Assembly: GCF_023914155.1 (NCBI RefSeq) | Contig: NZ_JAMWYS010000032.1 | Coordinates: 1 to 64,000, forward strand | Reading direction: 5' to 3' | Length of the DNA: 64,000 nucleotides | Source: Solitalea agri | GTDB lineage: Bacteria; Bacteroidota; Bacteroidia; Sphingobacteriales; Sphingobacteriaceae | Shown: positions 7,049 to 15,192 of the stretch, piece by piece | Layout: every line of letters starts with the position of its first letter | Numbering within the stretch: position 1 is the first letter of the stretch | Made by a program: the position numbers and the translations under genes | Notes under the pieces: generated by a model | Seen by the model: the letters and a program-made list of their open reading frames with translations, nothing else | Told to the model about the DNA's origin: nothing | Database searches by the model: none

Positions 7049-7081
7049 AGGAAAAAAGCTTTATTTTATTCCTTTAAAATT
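7041..7081. terminator. Stem-loop after the M23 gene
   Basis: AATTTTAAAGGAA (7041-7053) pairs perfectly with TTCCTTTAAAATT (7069-7081). The arm covers the stop codon of the M23 gene. There is little T-run on the plus strand, so it may protect the 3' end or act as a weak terminator. Confidence 0.4.
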
Positions 7082-7159
7082 CGGGTGCTTGTATAGTTGT
7101 AATTCAAATAAAACCTTATCCTTCTTAGTTCAGTTTAACAGTAAAACAATTTAATTCAC

Positions 7160-8242
7160 TTACCTTCTCTTCCTTCTTTTTTCTCTTGCTTTAGTTATTC
7201 GGATGATCCCTCCGTCTGGAACTGCATTAAATGAAATGGTGTTTTCGCGGTCGTGAAAACTAAAGGCAAGTGCTGCACCTCCTTGGCTAACCGCAAGGTA
7301 ATGTTGTCCGTTAGGTACTTTTATAGTAATAGTCAGTGGTTGGTTGTAAAGCTTATTGTTGCTAAGCGTATCTGTTAAACTCATTGTCCATTCAATGGCA
7401 TTGTTATTAATGGTAGTGAGCTTGGTGCAATGTGCTTCTTTATGATATTTTACCGCATTAGCCATGGTGGTTGTCCAGGTTTCGTTTTTATAGGTATTAA
7501 GGGTGTCTAAAAACTGATTCAGGCGTTGTTCTGTAATGGCTGCATACGACTGATCATCAACTTTATTATTATAAACACTGTGGAATATAAGGGTAAGCAT
7601 GCCGCCTTCATTATTCGCTTTTCTTAGGGTTGCACCAAACTTCTCTGGTGTAAATTCCTCATTCACACCAACTGTGTTTAGCTTAAAGTAATCTTGTTCG
7701 CTTTGGGCAAACTCATATGGAAAATGATTAATGTCTATTACGCCTCTGGCTGCTATATGGTGTTTCCTAACCTCTTCAATTACCTGGTCGTTATACGGGC
7801 CGTATGGATAGGCCAGCGTTGAAATCTCAGCATTTGTTTCTTTTGATAAGGATGCTTGCGTGTCAGATACTTCTTTATGAAGGTCATTAGCGTTCAGCTT
7901 GGTTAAGTCCGGATGTGATTGGGTATGATTGCCGATCTCCATTCCATTTTGAGCAGCTTTCTGCATTTGAGCATATCCTCCACCCAATCCATTGTTGTTT
8001 TGGGTGACAAAAAAAGTGGCTGGGCATCCTCTTTCTATTAAGGTGTTAACAACGATGGCCCCATGTCCTGCCGACCAGTCATCAAAGGTTAAACAAGTGG
8101 CCGATTTTTTTCCATTAAACCACTTCTCTACGGTGTATTCTGGGGCTTTGGTTTTCTTTTTTTTATGATGGGTAGCATGTTGGGCAAATGAACAACAGCA
8201 AATAAATACCAAAAGGAATGTAGTGTAAATGCGCTTTTTCAT
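7160..8242 (-). CDS. Secreted polysaccharide deacetylase (NodB domain)
   Basis: The 360-aa protein starts with a signal peptide ending near CSFAQ (residues 1-21), then a basic His/Lys-rich linker. The NodB homology domain has motif 1 LTFDDW (Asp54, Asp55) and motif 2 GNHTQSH (His106, His110), the expected Asp-His-His metal site. LAYPYGPYND serves as motif 3 and LIFHSVYN as the late motif. Such enzymes remove acetyl groups from N-acetylated or O-acetylated polysaccharides such as peptidoglycan or chitin-like chains. About 100 C-terminal residues (after ~260) form an extra beta-rich domain, and the very end is Arg/Lys-rich (REKRRKRR). The substrate is unknown. Confidence 0.88.
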   Translation of the reverse strand: MKKRIYTTFLLVFICCCSFAQHATHHKKKKTKAPEYTVEKWFNGKKSATCLTFDDWSAGHGAIVVNTLIERGCPATFFVTQNNNGLGGGYAQMQKAAQNGMEIGNHTQSHPDLTKLNANDLHKEVSDTQASLSKETNAEISTLAYPYGPYNDQVIEEVRKHHIAARGVIDINHFPYEFAQSEQDYFKLNTVGVNEEFTPEKFGATLRKANNEGGMLTLIFHSVYNNKVDDQSYAAITEQRLNQFLDTLNTYKNETWTTTMANAVKYHKEAHCTKLTTINNNAIEWTMSLTDTLSNNKLYNQPLTITIKVPNGQHYLAVSQGGAALAFSFHDRENTISFNAVPDGGIIRITKAREKRRKRR

Positions 8243-8266
8243 AACTAAGGGCTAAATATAAAAGAA

Positions 8267-8291
8267 GAGACTGTCTTTTTTTGACAGTCTC
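8267..8291 (-). terminator. Terminator of uvrB
   Basis: GAGACTGTC (8267-8275) and GACAGTCTC (8283-8291) form a perfect 9-bp stem around seven T. On the minus strand the stem is followed by a T-rich stretch, just after the uvrB stop and before the deacetylase gene. Confidence 0.7.
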
Positions 8292-8320
8292 CCGGAATAT
8301 TTTAAAAAAGAGAATTTTAT

Positions 8321-10351
8321 CTAAGAATTAAAGCGGTCATTCATAACGGTTTCTAATGCAAACATTTCATCCCGAAGTTTGGCTGCTAGCAAGAAATCCA
8401 TTTCTTTAGAAGCTTTCAGCATTTCTTTACGGGTGGTTTCAATAACTTTTTGTAGCTCTGGTTTGCTCATGTATTCCACAATTGGATCCGCAGCTATTGA
8501 AGGGGTCTCATTCTCTACATAGGCTTGTTGAACACCTCCTCTAAAATCAATTACCGAAGTTTGTTCTATGATGGCTGATTTTTCTTTTCGTACAGTTGTC
8601 GGAGTTATACCATGTTCTTCATTATATTTTATCTGTTTTTCACGTCGACGATTGGTTTCGTTAATGGTCCGGTCCATTGAATCGGTAATGGAATCGGCAT
8701 ACATAATAACACGACCATCGGAATTACGGGCAGCCCGGCCAATTGTTTGGATCAATGCCCGGTCAGAACGTAGAAAGCCTTCTTTATCAGCATCTAAAAT
8801 GGCTACTAATGAAACCTCTGGCAAATCAAGCCCTTCGCGTAAAAGGTTAATGCCGATCAGTACATCGAATTCACCCAATCGCAATCCACGTAAAATCTCA
8901 ACCCTATCCAGTGTCTTAACTTCTGAATGGATATATCGGCATTTGATGCCCAGTTTGGTCATGTATTTGGTTAACTCTTCGGCCATCCGTTTGGTTAAAG
9001 TGGTAACTAAAACCCGGTCACCTTTTTTAACAGTAATATCTACTTCATCCAGTAAATCGTCCACTTGGTTTTGAACCGGTCGTACTTCAATGATTGGATC
9101 CAGTAGCCCGGTTGGACGAATCACCTGTTCAATCACCACTCCTTCAGTCTTCTCCAGTTCATAATTACCCGGAGTGGCACTCACGTAAATGGTCTGCTCG
9201 GTTAAACTTTCAAATTCATTAAAATTGAGTGGGCGGTTATCCAGCGCTGCAGGTAGCCGGAACCCATATTCTACCAATGAGATTTTACGCGATCGATCGC
9301 CGCCATACATAGCCCTGATTTGAGGAATTGTAACGTGACTCTCATCAACAACCAATAAAAAGTCATCAGGAAAATAGTCAATCAAACAGAAAGGGCGCAT
9401 TCCCGGTTGACGACCATCAAAGAAGCGAGAGTAATTCTCAATACCTGAACAGTAACCCAGCTCACGCATCATTTCCAAATCGTAATTCACTCGTTCTTCC
9501 AAACGTTTTGCTTCCAGGTGTCGCTTATCTTCGGTTAGCTGTGCCTTGCGGATTTCCAGTTCTTCCTGAATAGCCCAAATAGCATGCAGCATTTTTTCCT
9601 TAGGCGTAACGAATAAATTGGCCGGAAAAATGGCCAAATGCTCCATTTTTTCCAGCGTTTTTGCTGTGATTGGATCAATGATACTTAGTTCTTCGATATC
9701 ATCTCCGAAAAACGAAATGCGATAGGCAAAATCAGCGTAGGCTGGGTAAACATCTACCGTATCTCCTTTCACCCTGAATGTTCCCCTGCGAAAATCAGCA
9801 GTAGTCCTTGAATAAAGTATTTCAACCAAACGATGTAGAAATGCATTTCGACTAATTCGGGTACCAACAGCAATACGGAAAATTGAACTGGCAAAGTCAT
9901 CCGGATTACCCATACCGTAGATGCATGAAACCGAAGAAACCACAATTACATCCCTACGTCCCGACATAAGCGCAGAGGTCGTACGAAGTCGAAGTTTTTC
10001 TATCTCCTCATTAATTTGCAGATCTTTTTCGATATAGGTATTGGTGGTAGGCATGTAAGCCTCCGGCTGATAATAATCGTAATACGATACAAAGTAGTTG
10101 ACCGCATTGTCAGGAAAAAACTGCTTGAATTCGCCATAAAGCTGTGCAGCTAATGTCTTATTATGACTTAAAATTAATGTAGGCCTTTGGGTTTGTGCAA
10201 TTACATTGGCGATGGTAAATGTTTTACCAGAGCCGGTAACACCCAAAAGTGTTTGAAACTGTTCACTGGCATTTACTCCTTGTACCAGTTGGCGAATGGC
10301 TTCCGGCTGATCGCCGGTGGGTTTATATTCCGAGGTGAGTTGAAACTTCAT
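8321..10351 (-). CDS. uvrB: Excinuclease ABC subunit B
   Basis: UvrB is the damage-verifying helicase-like subunit of nucleotide excision repair. From the ATG at 10351 the protein has 676 aa. It shows Walker A GVTGSGKT (37-44), the beta-hairpin YYDYYQPEAYMPTTNTYIEK that clamps damaged DNA, a VDESH Walker B box, helicase motifs ATPGNYELE and QTIGRAARN, and a C-terminal UVR motif that contacts UvrC. An in-frame TTG at 10360 would add three residues, but it lies within the -7 promoter box, so it is rejected. The gene stands alone between two unrelated genes. Confidence 0.97.
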   Translation of the reverse strand: MKFQLTSEYKPTGDQPEAIRQLVQGVNASEQFQTLLGVTGSGKTFTIANVIAQTQRPTLILSHNKTLAAQLYGEFKQFFPDNAVNYFVSYYDYYQPEAYMPTTNTYIEKDLQINEEIEKLRLRTTSALMSGRRDVIVVSSVSCIYGMGNPDDFASSIFRIAVGTRISRNAFLHRLVEILYSRTTADFRRGTFRVKGDTVDVYPAYADFAYRISFFGDDIEELSIIDPITAKTLEKMEHLAIFPANLFVTPKEKMLHAIWAIQEELEIRKAQLTEDKRHLEAKRLEERVNYDLEMMRELGYCSGIENYSRFFDGRQPGMRPFCLIDYFPDDFLLVVDESHVTIPQIRAMYGGDRSRKISLVEYGFRLPAALDNRPLNFNEFESLTEQTIYVSATPGNYELEKTEGVVIEQVIRPTGLLDPIIEVRPVQNQVDDLLDEVDITVKKGDRVLVTTLTKRMAEELTKYMTKLGIKCRYIHSEVKTLDRVEILRGLRLGEFDVLIGINLLREGLDLPEVSLVAILDADKEGFLRSDRALIQTIGRAARNSDGRVIMYADSITDSMDRTINETNRRREKQIKYNEEHGITPTTVRKEKSAIIEQTSVIDFRGGVQQAYVENETPSIAADPIVEYMSKPELQKVIETTRKEMLKASKEMDFLLAAKLRDEMFALETVMNDRFNS

Positions 10352-10357
10352 GCAATC

Positions 10358-10365
10358 CAAATATA
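10358..10365 (-). promoter_or_regulatory. -7 box of uvrB
   Basis: On the minus strand TATATTTG matches TAnnTTTG. Only six bases separate it from the uvrB ATG, predicting a leaderless transcript. No LexA-type palindrome was noticed. Confidence 0.55.
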
Positions 10366-10517
10366 ATTATTCATATCGGTTTTAAATTTTTAGAGGGGTA
10401 GTTCCATTGTCCTGCCTATGATTCTTTGTACAACTTCCGCCGGTTTTAGTTTTAAAAAAAGACGTAAATTTAAGAGCAAATCGTTTTTTCATTAACTTAT
10501 GCTAAACATGCTTCAGT

Positions 10518-11162
10518 ATGATCACAGTCTTCAGTAAAACCAATTCACTCGCCAACCATTTCCTTGCTGAATTACGTCATATCGATATTCAAAATGATCG
10601 GATGCGCTTCAGGAGGAATCTTGAGCGATTAGGAGAAGTGTTTGCTTTGGAAATAAGTAAGAAAATGAATTATGAGGAACAGGAAGTGGTTACACCTTTG
10701 GGGGTTGCCACCGTGTCACTATTGAGTGAGCAGCCTGTTTTAGTAACGATACTTAGGGCTGGTTTACCCATGCACCAGGGCCTGATGAATTACTTTGACA
10801 AAGCTGACTCCGCTTATATTTCGGCTTATCGCAAAGCCAAAAAAAATAATGAGTTCGAAATAAAAATGGAGTATTTTTCTACACCAGATTTGACTGATCG
10901 GGTGATTATTGTGTCCGATCCTATGCTCGCCACCGGACAATCAATGGTGATTGTTTGTAAAGAATTAATGGCCCGGTTTGAAATTAAGGAGCTTCATATT
11001 GCCAGCGTTATTGCAAGTGCCGAAGGAGTTGCACATGTACGCTCTCATTTACCTAAAGCGTGCTTATGGCTTGGTGCAGTTGATGAAGAACTTACCTCTA
11101 AAGCTTACATAGTTCCGGGTTTGGGAGATGCCGGAGATCTGTGCTTTGGCGAAAAACTGTAA
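10518..11162 (+). CDS. upp: Uracil phosphoribosyltransferase
   Basis: Upp salvages uracil with PRPP to make UMP. The 214-aa protein carries the family signatures ILRAGLPMHQGLMNYF, SAYISAYRK, the PRPP loop VSDPMLATGQSM and the uracil-binding C-terminal PGLGDAGD. Some Bacteroidota homologues deviate from E. coli Upp in length and charge, and this one has the same compact form. It is a single gene, divergent from uvrB with a 158-base spacer containing no other gene, and is followed closely by an inverted-repeat-bounded four-helix-bundle gene. Confidence 0.93.
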   Translation: MITVFSKTNSLANHFLAELRHIDIQNDRMRFRRNLERLGEVFALEISKKMNYEEQEVVTPLGVATVSLLSEQPVLVTILRAGLPMHQGLMNYFDKADSAYISAYRKAKKNNEFEIKMEYFSTPDLTDRVIIVSDPMLATGQSMVIVCKELMARFEIKELHIASVIASAEGVAHVRSHLPKACLWLGAVDEELTSKAYIVPGLGDAGDLCFGEKL

Positions 11163-11165
11163 GAG

Positions 11166-11177
11166 AGAGGTTTAAGG
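11166..11177. repeat. Left inverted repeat of the S23-type gene
   Basis: AGAGGTTTAAGG is the exact reverse complement of CCTTAAACCTCT at 11648-11659. The two copies bracket the four-helix-bundle gene. Confidence 0.7.
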
Positions 11178-11212
11178 TGTGAGGTTTGAGGAACAGGATT
11201 TCGCAGTAATTA

Positions 11213-11602
11213 ATGAAACAGTCTTTACCTATGTATAATTATAAGAATTTAAGAGCCTATCAGAAAGCTTATGATCTTTCTATGAAGATTTTCTATTTGT
11301 CAAAATCATTTCCAAAAGAAGAAAAATATAGCCTGACTGATCAAATTAGGCGTTCTTCGCGGGCTGTATGTTCTTGCATCGGTGAGTCCTATGGGAAATT
11401 TAGATATCCTGCCCACTTTGTAAGTAAATTAACCGATTCAGAAATGGAAAATCTGGAGACACAAGTTTGGTTGGATTTTGCATTCTCGTGCGAGTATATC
11501 AACTATGAGGATCATAAAATATTAAGTATAGAGAATAAGGAAGTTAACTTATTGCTCAATTATATGATTAAAAATCCAGAGAAGTTTATTTTTAAGGATT
11601 AA
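11213..11602 (+). CDS. S23/IVP-type four-helix bundle protein
   Basis: The 129-aa sequence matches the family first seen in 23S rRNA intervening sequences: YKNLRAYQKAYDLSMKIFYL, a charged PKEEKYSLTDQIRRSSRAV segment, a third helix with IGESYGKF, and a fourth with ETQVWLDFA. The fold forms a homopentameric bundle in studied members, and its function is unclear. A related protein (Avd) serves diversity-generating retroelements, but no reverse transcriptase or template repeat is near. A perfect 12-bp inverted repeat lies on both sides, and an array of CCTCTAGCCT-like repeats follows, so the gene sits on a separable repeat-bounded unit inserted after upp. The ATG at 11213 may be followed by the true start at 11228 (MYNYKNL). 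Confidence 0.85.
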   Translation: MKQSLPMYNYKNLRAYQKAYDLSMKIFYLSKSFPKEEKYSLTDQIRRSSRAVCSCIGESYGKFRYPAHFVSKLTDSEMENLETQVWLDFAFSCEYINYEDHKILSIENKEVNLLLNYMIKNPEKFIFKD

Positions 11603-11647
11603 GGTTCAATAACTTAAGTTTAAGGTTTGGGTTCTTAGAATTTCCCT

Positions 11648-11705
11648 CCTTAAACCTCTAGCCTCTAGCCTAAAACCTCTAGCCTAGAACCTCTAACCTA
11701 AAACC
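11648..11705. repeat. Right inverted repeat and CCTCTAGCCT-type array
   Basis: The right arm CCTTAAACCTCT (11648-11659) is followed by degenerate repeats of the form CTAGCCTAAAACCT and CTAACCTAAAACCT up to about 11705. Similar purine-rich words (GAGGTTTGAGG) occur on the left side of the S23-type gene, in the opposite sense. Confidence 0.7.
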
Positions 11706-11706
11706 T

Positions 11707-11714
11707 TATCTTTG
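11707..11714 (+). promoter_or_regulatory. -7 box of the HAD gene
   Basis: TATCTTTG matches TAnnTTTG and ends eight bases before the ATG at 11723, predicting a very short or absent leader. Confidence 0.55.
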
Positions 11715-11722
11715 CTTTTGCA

Positions 11723-12418
11723 ATGAAAACCTATCACCACCTCTTTTTTGACCTCGACCATACTATTTGGGATTTTGATAAAAATGCGGAGGAAACCCTT
11801 CGGGAGCTTTTCGATACTTATAAACTTTCCGTGTTGGGTTTAAAATCGGTAGATCTGTTTATCGATGTTTATACAGAGAATAATCATGCTTTATGGGCGC
11901 AATATCATAAAGGTGTCATTAGCAAGGCACAGTTAAGGCACGAACGATTCCGTAAAACCTTTCGTGATCTGAATGTTGATGATCACCTGGTTCCCGCAAG
12001 TTTTGAGACCGATTATGTGCGAATTTGTCCAACCAAGACCAATCTTTTCCCGCATGCCCACGAAACACTTGCTTACTTGCAATCGAAATATAAATTGCAC
12101 CTGATCTCTAACGGATTTTACGAAAGCACACTTATTAAAGTTGAGACAACTGGTATAGGTAAATACTTCGATCATATTAATATCTCAGAGAAAATTGGGG
12201 TAAACAAACCTGATCCTGAAATATTTCACCATGCAATGAGCCTTGCTCAAGCTTCGGTATACGAAAGTATAATGATTGGTGATAGTTTAGAAGCGGACAT
12301 TGCAGGAGCTCAAGCAGTTGATATGGATTGCATATTTTTTAATCCGAGGAATATTGTCCACAACATAAAGGTGGATCATGAAATAAAATCTCTTGACGAA
12401 CTGCAGCAAATTTTGTAA
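11723..12418 (+). CDS. HAD hydrolase, YjjG-type nucleotidase
   Basis: The 231-aa protein is a HAD phosphatase with motif I DLDHTIWDFD (nucleophile Asp10, acid/base Asp12), motif II LISNG, the motif III Lys in GVNKPDPEIF, and motif IV MIGDSLEADIAG. The TIWDFD variant and length are those of the YjjG branch, which dephosphorylates noncanonical pyrimidine nucleotides in characterised members. Substrate assignment here is by similarity only. The DinB-like gene follows after 8 bases, suggesting co-transcription. Confidence 0.85.
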   Translation: MKTYHHLFFDLDHTIWDFDKNAEETLRELFDTYKLSVLGLKSVDLFIDVYTENNHALWAQYHKGVISKAQLRHERFRKTFRDLNVDDHLVPASFETDYVRICPTKTNLFPHAHETLAYLQSKYKLHLISNGFYESTLIKVETTGIGKYFDHINISEKIGVNKPDPEIFHHAMSLAQASVYESIMIGDSLEADIAGAQAVDMDCIFFNPRNIVHNIKVDHEIKSLDELQQIL

Positions 12419-12426
12419 ATAGGGGT

Positions 12427-12954
12427 ATGAATGTCACCCAATTACTTAATGATTTGCAATTGGCCTTAGAAGAGTATCTAAGTCGCTTAGATCACTATTC
12501 CGATCAGGTTTTTATGCTTCAACCCGAAGTTGATTCATGGTCGATGGCCCAGGTGTATAGTCATGTATTGGGAACCTGTCTAATGCAACATAAAGCCCTT
12601 GAAATATGTATGCAGGGACAAGGATTAACGGATACCCCCGGCTTAAATGAAATGGGGGAGAAATTGTTTGCCCTGGGTCATTTTCCGCCAGGAAAGTATC
12701 AGGCGCCTGAAATTGTAAAGTCGCGGGTGCAAAATATTCACAAGGAAGACGCCAAGGCATTAGCAGCAAAGCTGCTTTCAAGAATCAAGGCGATTCAAAG
12801 TGCGGAGGTTCTAACAGCCGATGAAAATCAACGCCTCGAGCATCCTCGCCTAGGTTTTTTAAATGCTACACAATGGATACATTTTATGCTGATCCATTCC
12901 AATCATCACCTTCAACAACTCGATCGTATTGAGCGAAAATTTTCAATGTGTTAA
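12427..12954 (+). CDS. DinB-family metal-binding protein
   Basis: This 175-aa helical protein has the DinB/YfiT four-helix layout: an N-terminal helix, SWSMAQVYSHVLGTCLMQH with a candidate metal His, and a C-terminal HFMLIHSNHHLQQLDRIE supplying the other histidines. Family members bind a metal and several act as thiol-dependent transferases; others are uncharacterised. There is no signal peptide. It sits directly behind the HAD gene. The specific reaction cannot be named. Confidence 0.8.
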   Translation: MNVTQLLNDLQLALEEYLSRLDHYSDQVFMLQPEVDSWSMAQVYSHVLGTCLMQHKALEICMQGQGLTDTPGLNEMGEKLFALGHFPPGKYQAPEIVKSRVQNIHKEDAKALAAKLLSRIKAIQSAEVLTADENQRLEHPRLGFLNATQWIHFMLIHSNHHLQQLDRIERKFSMC

Positions 12955-13039
12955 TTCACAATTTATTAACACAAAATCAATGTTTGCGTAATCAGACGGA
13001 ATGATATTTGCATGAAATATTGAATCATCAGAATATCAA

Positions 13040-13141
13040 ATGGAGATCAATTATTTTATAGTTATCGGGTTAGCGCTTTCAGCAATTGGTGCTTATTACT
13101 TTAGTCCCTTTGATTTAAATATTGAGGATGAGGAAGATTAA
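13040..13141 (+). CDS. Small membrane peptide, 33 aa
   Basis: An ATG at 13040 opens a 33-codon frame ending TAA at 13139-13141. The peptide has a single membrane segment (YFIVIGLALSAIGAYYF) followed by an acidic tail (NIEDEED). The compact hydrophobic-then-acidic layout and the isolated position between two genes argue for a real small protein. A GATATTTG element close upstream (13008-13015) is a near match to the -7 box. The function is unknown. Confidence 0.5.
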   Translation: MEINYFIVIGLALSAIGAYYFSPFDLNIEDEED

Positions 13142-13227
13142 GGACGAGCGACCTGTTTTTTGTTGTTTTAGTGCCCGCTCTCGCTTTAATTATTCAGCGT
13201 CATTAATTTTTTTTGCTATTACCTCTG

Positions 13228-14073
13228 ATGCCCAAACGCGAAGTAGAAATTGTTGTAATTTCTGATGTCCATCTCGGAACTTTCGGCTGTCATGCCAAAG
13301 ACCTTTTAAAGTATCTCAAAAGTATAAAGCCCAAAACCTTAATCTTAAACGGCGATATCATCGATATCTGGCAGTTTAGTAAATCTTATTGGCCCGAAGC
13401 GCATATGAAAGTACTGCGTAAGGTAATGAAAATGGTGAGCCAGGGCGTCGATGTTTATTATTTGACAGGCAATCACGATGAAATGCTGCGCAAGTTTGCT
13501 GATTTTGAAATGGGCAGCTTTAAACTGATGAATAAGGTAGTGCTTCCGGTAGGAAATAAACGGGCATGGATATTCCATGGAGATGTTTTTGATATTACCA
13601 TGCAGCATTCAAAATGGCTTGCAAAACTGGGTGCTATCGGCTATGACTCACTGATTTTGTTAAACACCTTCGTTAATTTTCTATTGAAACTTGTAGGAAA
13701 AGAGAAAATGAGTTTTTCGAAGAAGATTAAAAACTCCGTAAAAAATGCCGTTAAGTTTATGAATGATTTTGAAATGACGGTTTCGGAGATCGCCATTGAA
13801 AAAGGTTATGATTACGTTATCTGCGGACATATTCATCACCCCGAAATAAAAACCATTACGACTGAAAAAGGTAAAGTGGAGTATTTAAATTCAGGCGATT
13901 GGATCGAAAATCTGACTTCTCTCGAATATCAAAATGGGAAATGGGAATTGTTTCATTACAATACAGAAGAGTTTGATGGTGTTGATGTTGACACAATAAA
14001 TGAAGATGATGAAGATTTGAATGCTAAAATTGATATAAATTTGCTGTACAATTCGTTGATTGTAAAAGACTGA
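13228..14073 (+). CDS. UDP-2,3-diacylglucosamine diphosphatase-like phosphoesterase
   Basis: This calcineurin-like metallophosphoesterase carries all five metal motifs: SDVHLG (Asp13, His15), NGDIID (Asp43), GNHDE (Asn82, His83), a later His in FHGDVFD, and CGHIHHPE. The set and length (281 aa) resemble LpxH/LpxG-type lipid A enzymes, which hydrolyse UDP-2,3-diacylglucosamine at the inner membrane. Other UDP-sugar phosphoesterases are possible. The ATG at 13228 is chosen over a TTG at 13213 because the family starts near PKREVEIVVISDVHLG. A downstream glycosyltransferase gene begins 38 bases later. Confidence 0.85.
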   Translation: MPKREVEIVVISDVHLGTFGCHAKDLLKYLKSIKPKTLILNGDIIDIWQFSKSYWPEAHMKVLRKVMKMVSQGVDVYYLTGNHDEMLRKFADFEMGSFKLMNKVVLPVGNKRAWIFHGDVFDITMQHSKWLAKLGAIGYDSLILLNTFVNFLLKLVGKEKMSFSKKIKNSVKNAVKFMNDFEMTVSEIAIEKGYDYVICGHIHHPEIKTITTEKGKVEYLNSGDWIENLTSLEYQNGKWELFHYNTEEFDGVDVDTINEDDEDLNAKIDINLLYNSLIVKD

Positions 14074-14111
14074 TTGATGGATTTAGATTCATTTATATTA
14101 TCCGGCATAAA

Positions 14112-15116
14112 TTGAAAATACTTTACGCAATACAAGGAACCGGCAACGGGCACATAAGTCGGGCAAGAGATATTATACCTCACTTGCAGAATTATGGTGA
14201 ACTCGATTTGTTGATAAGTGGTACGCAGGCTGATGTTTCACTTACACAGTCGGTTGGCTATAAGTTGCATGGTTTCAGTTTTGTATTTGGTAAGAAAGGA
14301 GGAGTTGATCATTGGAAAACATTTAAAATAATGAACCTAAAGCAGCTTTATACTGATATAAAGCGCCTGCCTTTAGAACAATATGATTTGATCATCAATG
14401 ATTTTGAACCAGTAACGGCTTGGGCGTGTAAGTTGCGAAAACTTCCAATCGTTGGACTTAGCCATCAGTCGGCGTTTTTATCCGAAAAATCACCTCGTCC
14501 TGAACATGTTTTACCCCAATGGGAAGAACTGGTGTTAAAGCATTATGCTCCAGTAAAAGAATCAATTGCTTTTCACTTTGAACGATACGACAGTTTTATT
14601 AATACTCCGGTAATTCGAAAAGAGATTAGGGAACTCGAGCCGACAAATAATGGTCATTATACAGTTTATCTTCCTGCTCATGATGATGTTACTTTAGTAG
14701 AGCATTTGAAACAGGTAAAAGGAGTTAAGTGGGAAGTTTTCTCGAAGCACAGCAGTCAAAATTATACGGTAGAAAATGTGGAGGTGCTCTCAATTAACAA
14801 TCAGTTGTTTAATAAAAGTTTAGCCAGTTGTGAAGGCTTTTTAACCGGTGGTGGTTTTGAAGGCCCTGCCGAAGCATTATTTCTGGGTAAAAAAATATTA
14901 TCGATACCAATGCTGAATCAATGGGAACAGCAATGTAATGCTGAGGCCCTTCGTCTGATGGGGGTTCCGGTGATTCGAAAAATTGATGATTTATTTGCCG
15001 CAAAGGTGAAGCATTGGGTGGAAGAAGGCCATGTAATCAAGGTTAACTATCCTGATGAAACCGAAAAGGTTATCGAGTCATTGATGAAAAAATACATGCC
15101 TGTAATTTCATGCTGA
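14112..15116 (+). CDS. Glycosyltransferase, MurG/COG1819-like
   Basis: The 334-aa protein begins KILYAIQGTGNGHISRARDI, the glycine loop of GT-B transferases, and has a C-terminal nucleotide-sugar site FLTGGGFEGPAEALFLGKK followed by PMLNQWEQQCNAEALRL, which resembles the MurG/UGT donor site. It therefore likely transfers a sugar from a UDP donor. The acceptor is unknown; the LpxH-like neighbour hints at envelope glycolipids. The start codon appears to be TTG at 14112, because no ATG precedes the conserved first strand. Confidence 0.8.
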   Translation: MKILYAIQGTGNGHISRARDIIPHLQNYGELDLLISGTQADVSLTQSVGYKLHGFSFVFGKKGGVDHWKTFKIMNLKQLYTDIKRLPLEQYDLIINDFEPVTAWACKLRKLPIVGLSHQSAFLSEKSPRPEHVLPQWEELVLKHYAPVKESIAFHFERYDSFINTPVIRKEIRELEPTNNGHYTVYLPAHDDVTLVEHLKQVKGVKWEVFSKHSSQNYTVENVEVLSINNQLFNKSLASCEGFLTGGGFEGPAEALFLGKKILSIPMLNQWEQQCNAEALRLMGVPVIRKIDDLFAAKVKHWVEEGHVIKVNYPDETEKVIESLMKKYMPVISC

Positions 15117-15192
15117 AAATAAACAACCATCATGAGTTTTATTTTTGAGGCAAAATACTGATTATTGCGCCTGCTAGTTTTCTGTACTGTAC

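Noticed and set aside
11213-11602. Diversity-generating retroelement (Avd-like protein)
   Set aside because: No reverse transcriptase, template repeat or variable-protein gene is nearby.
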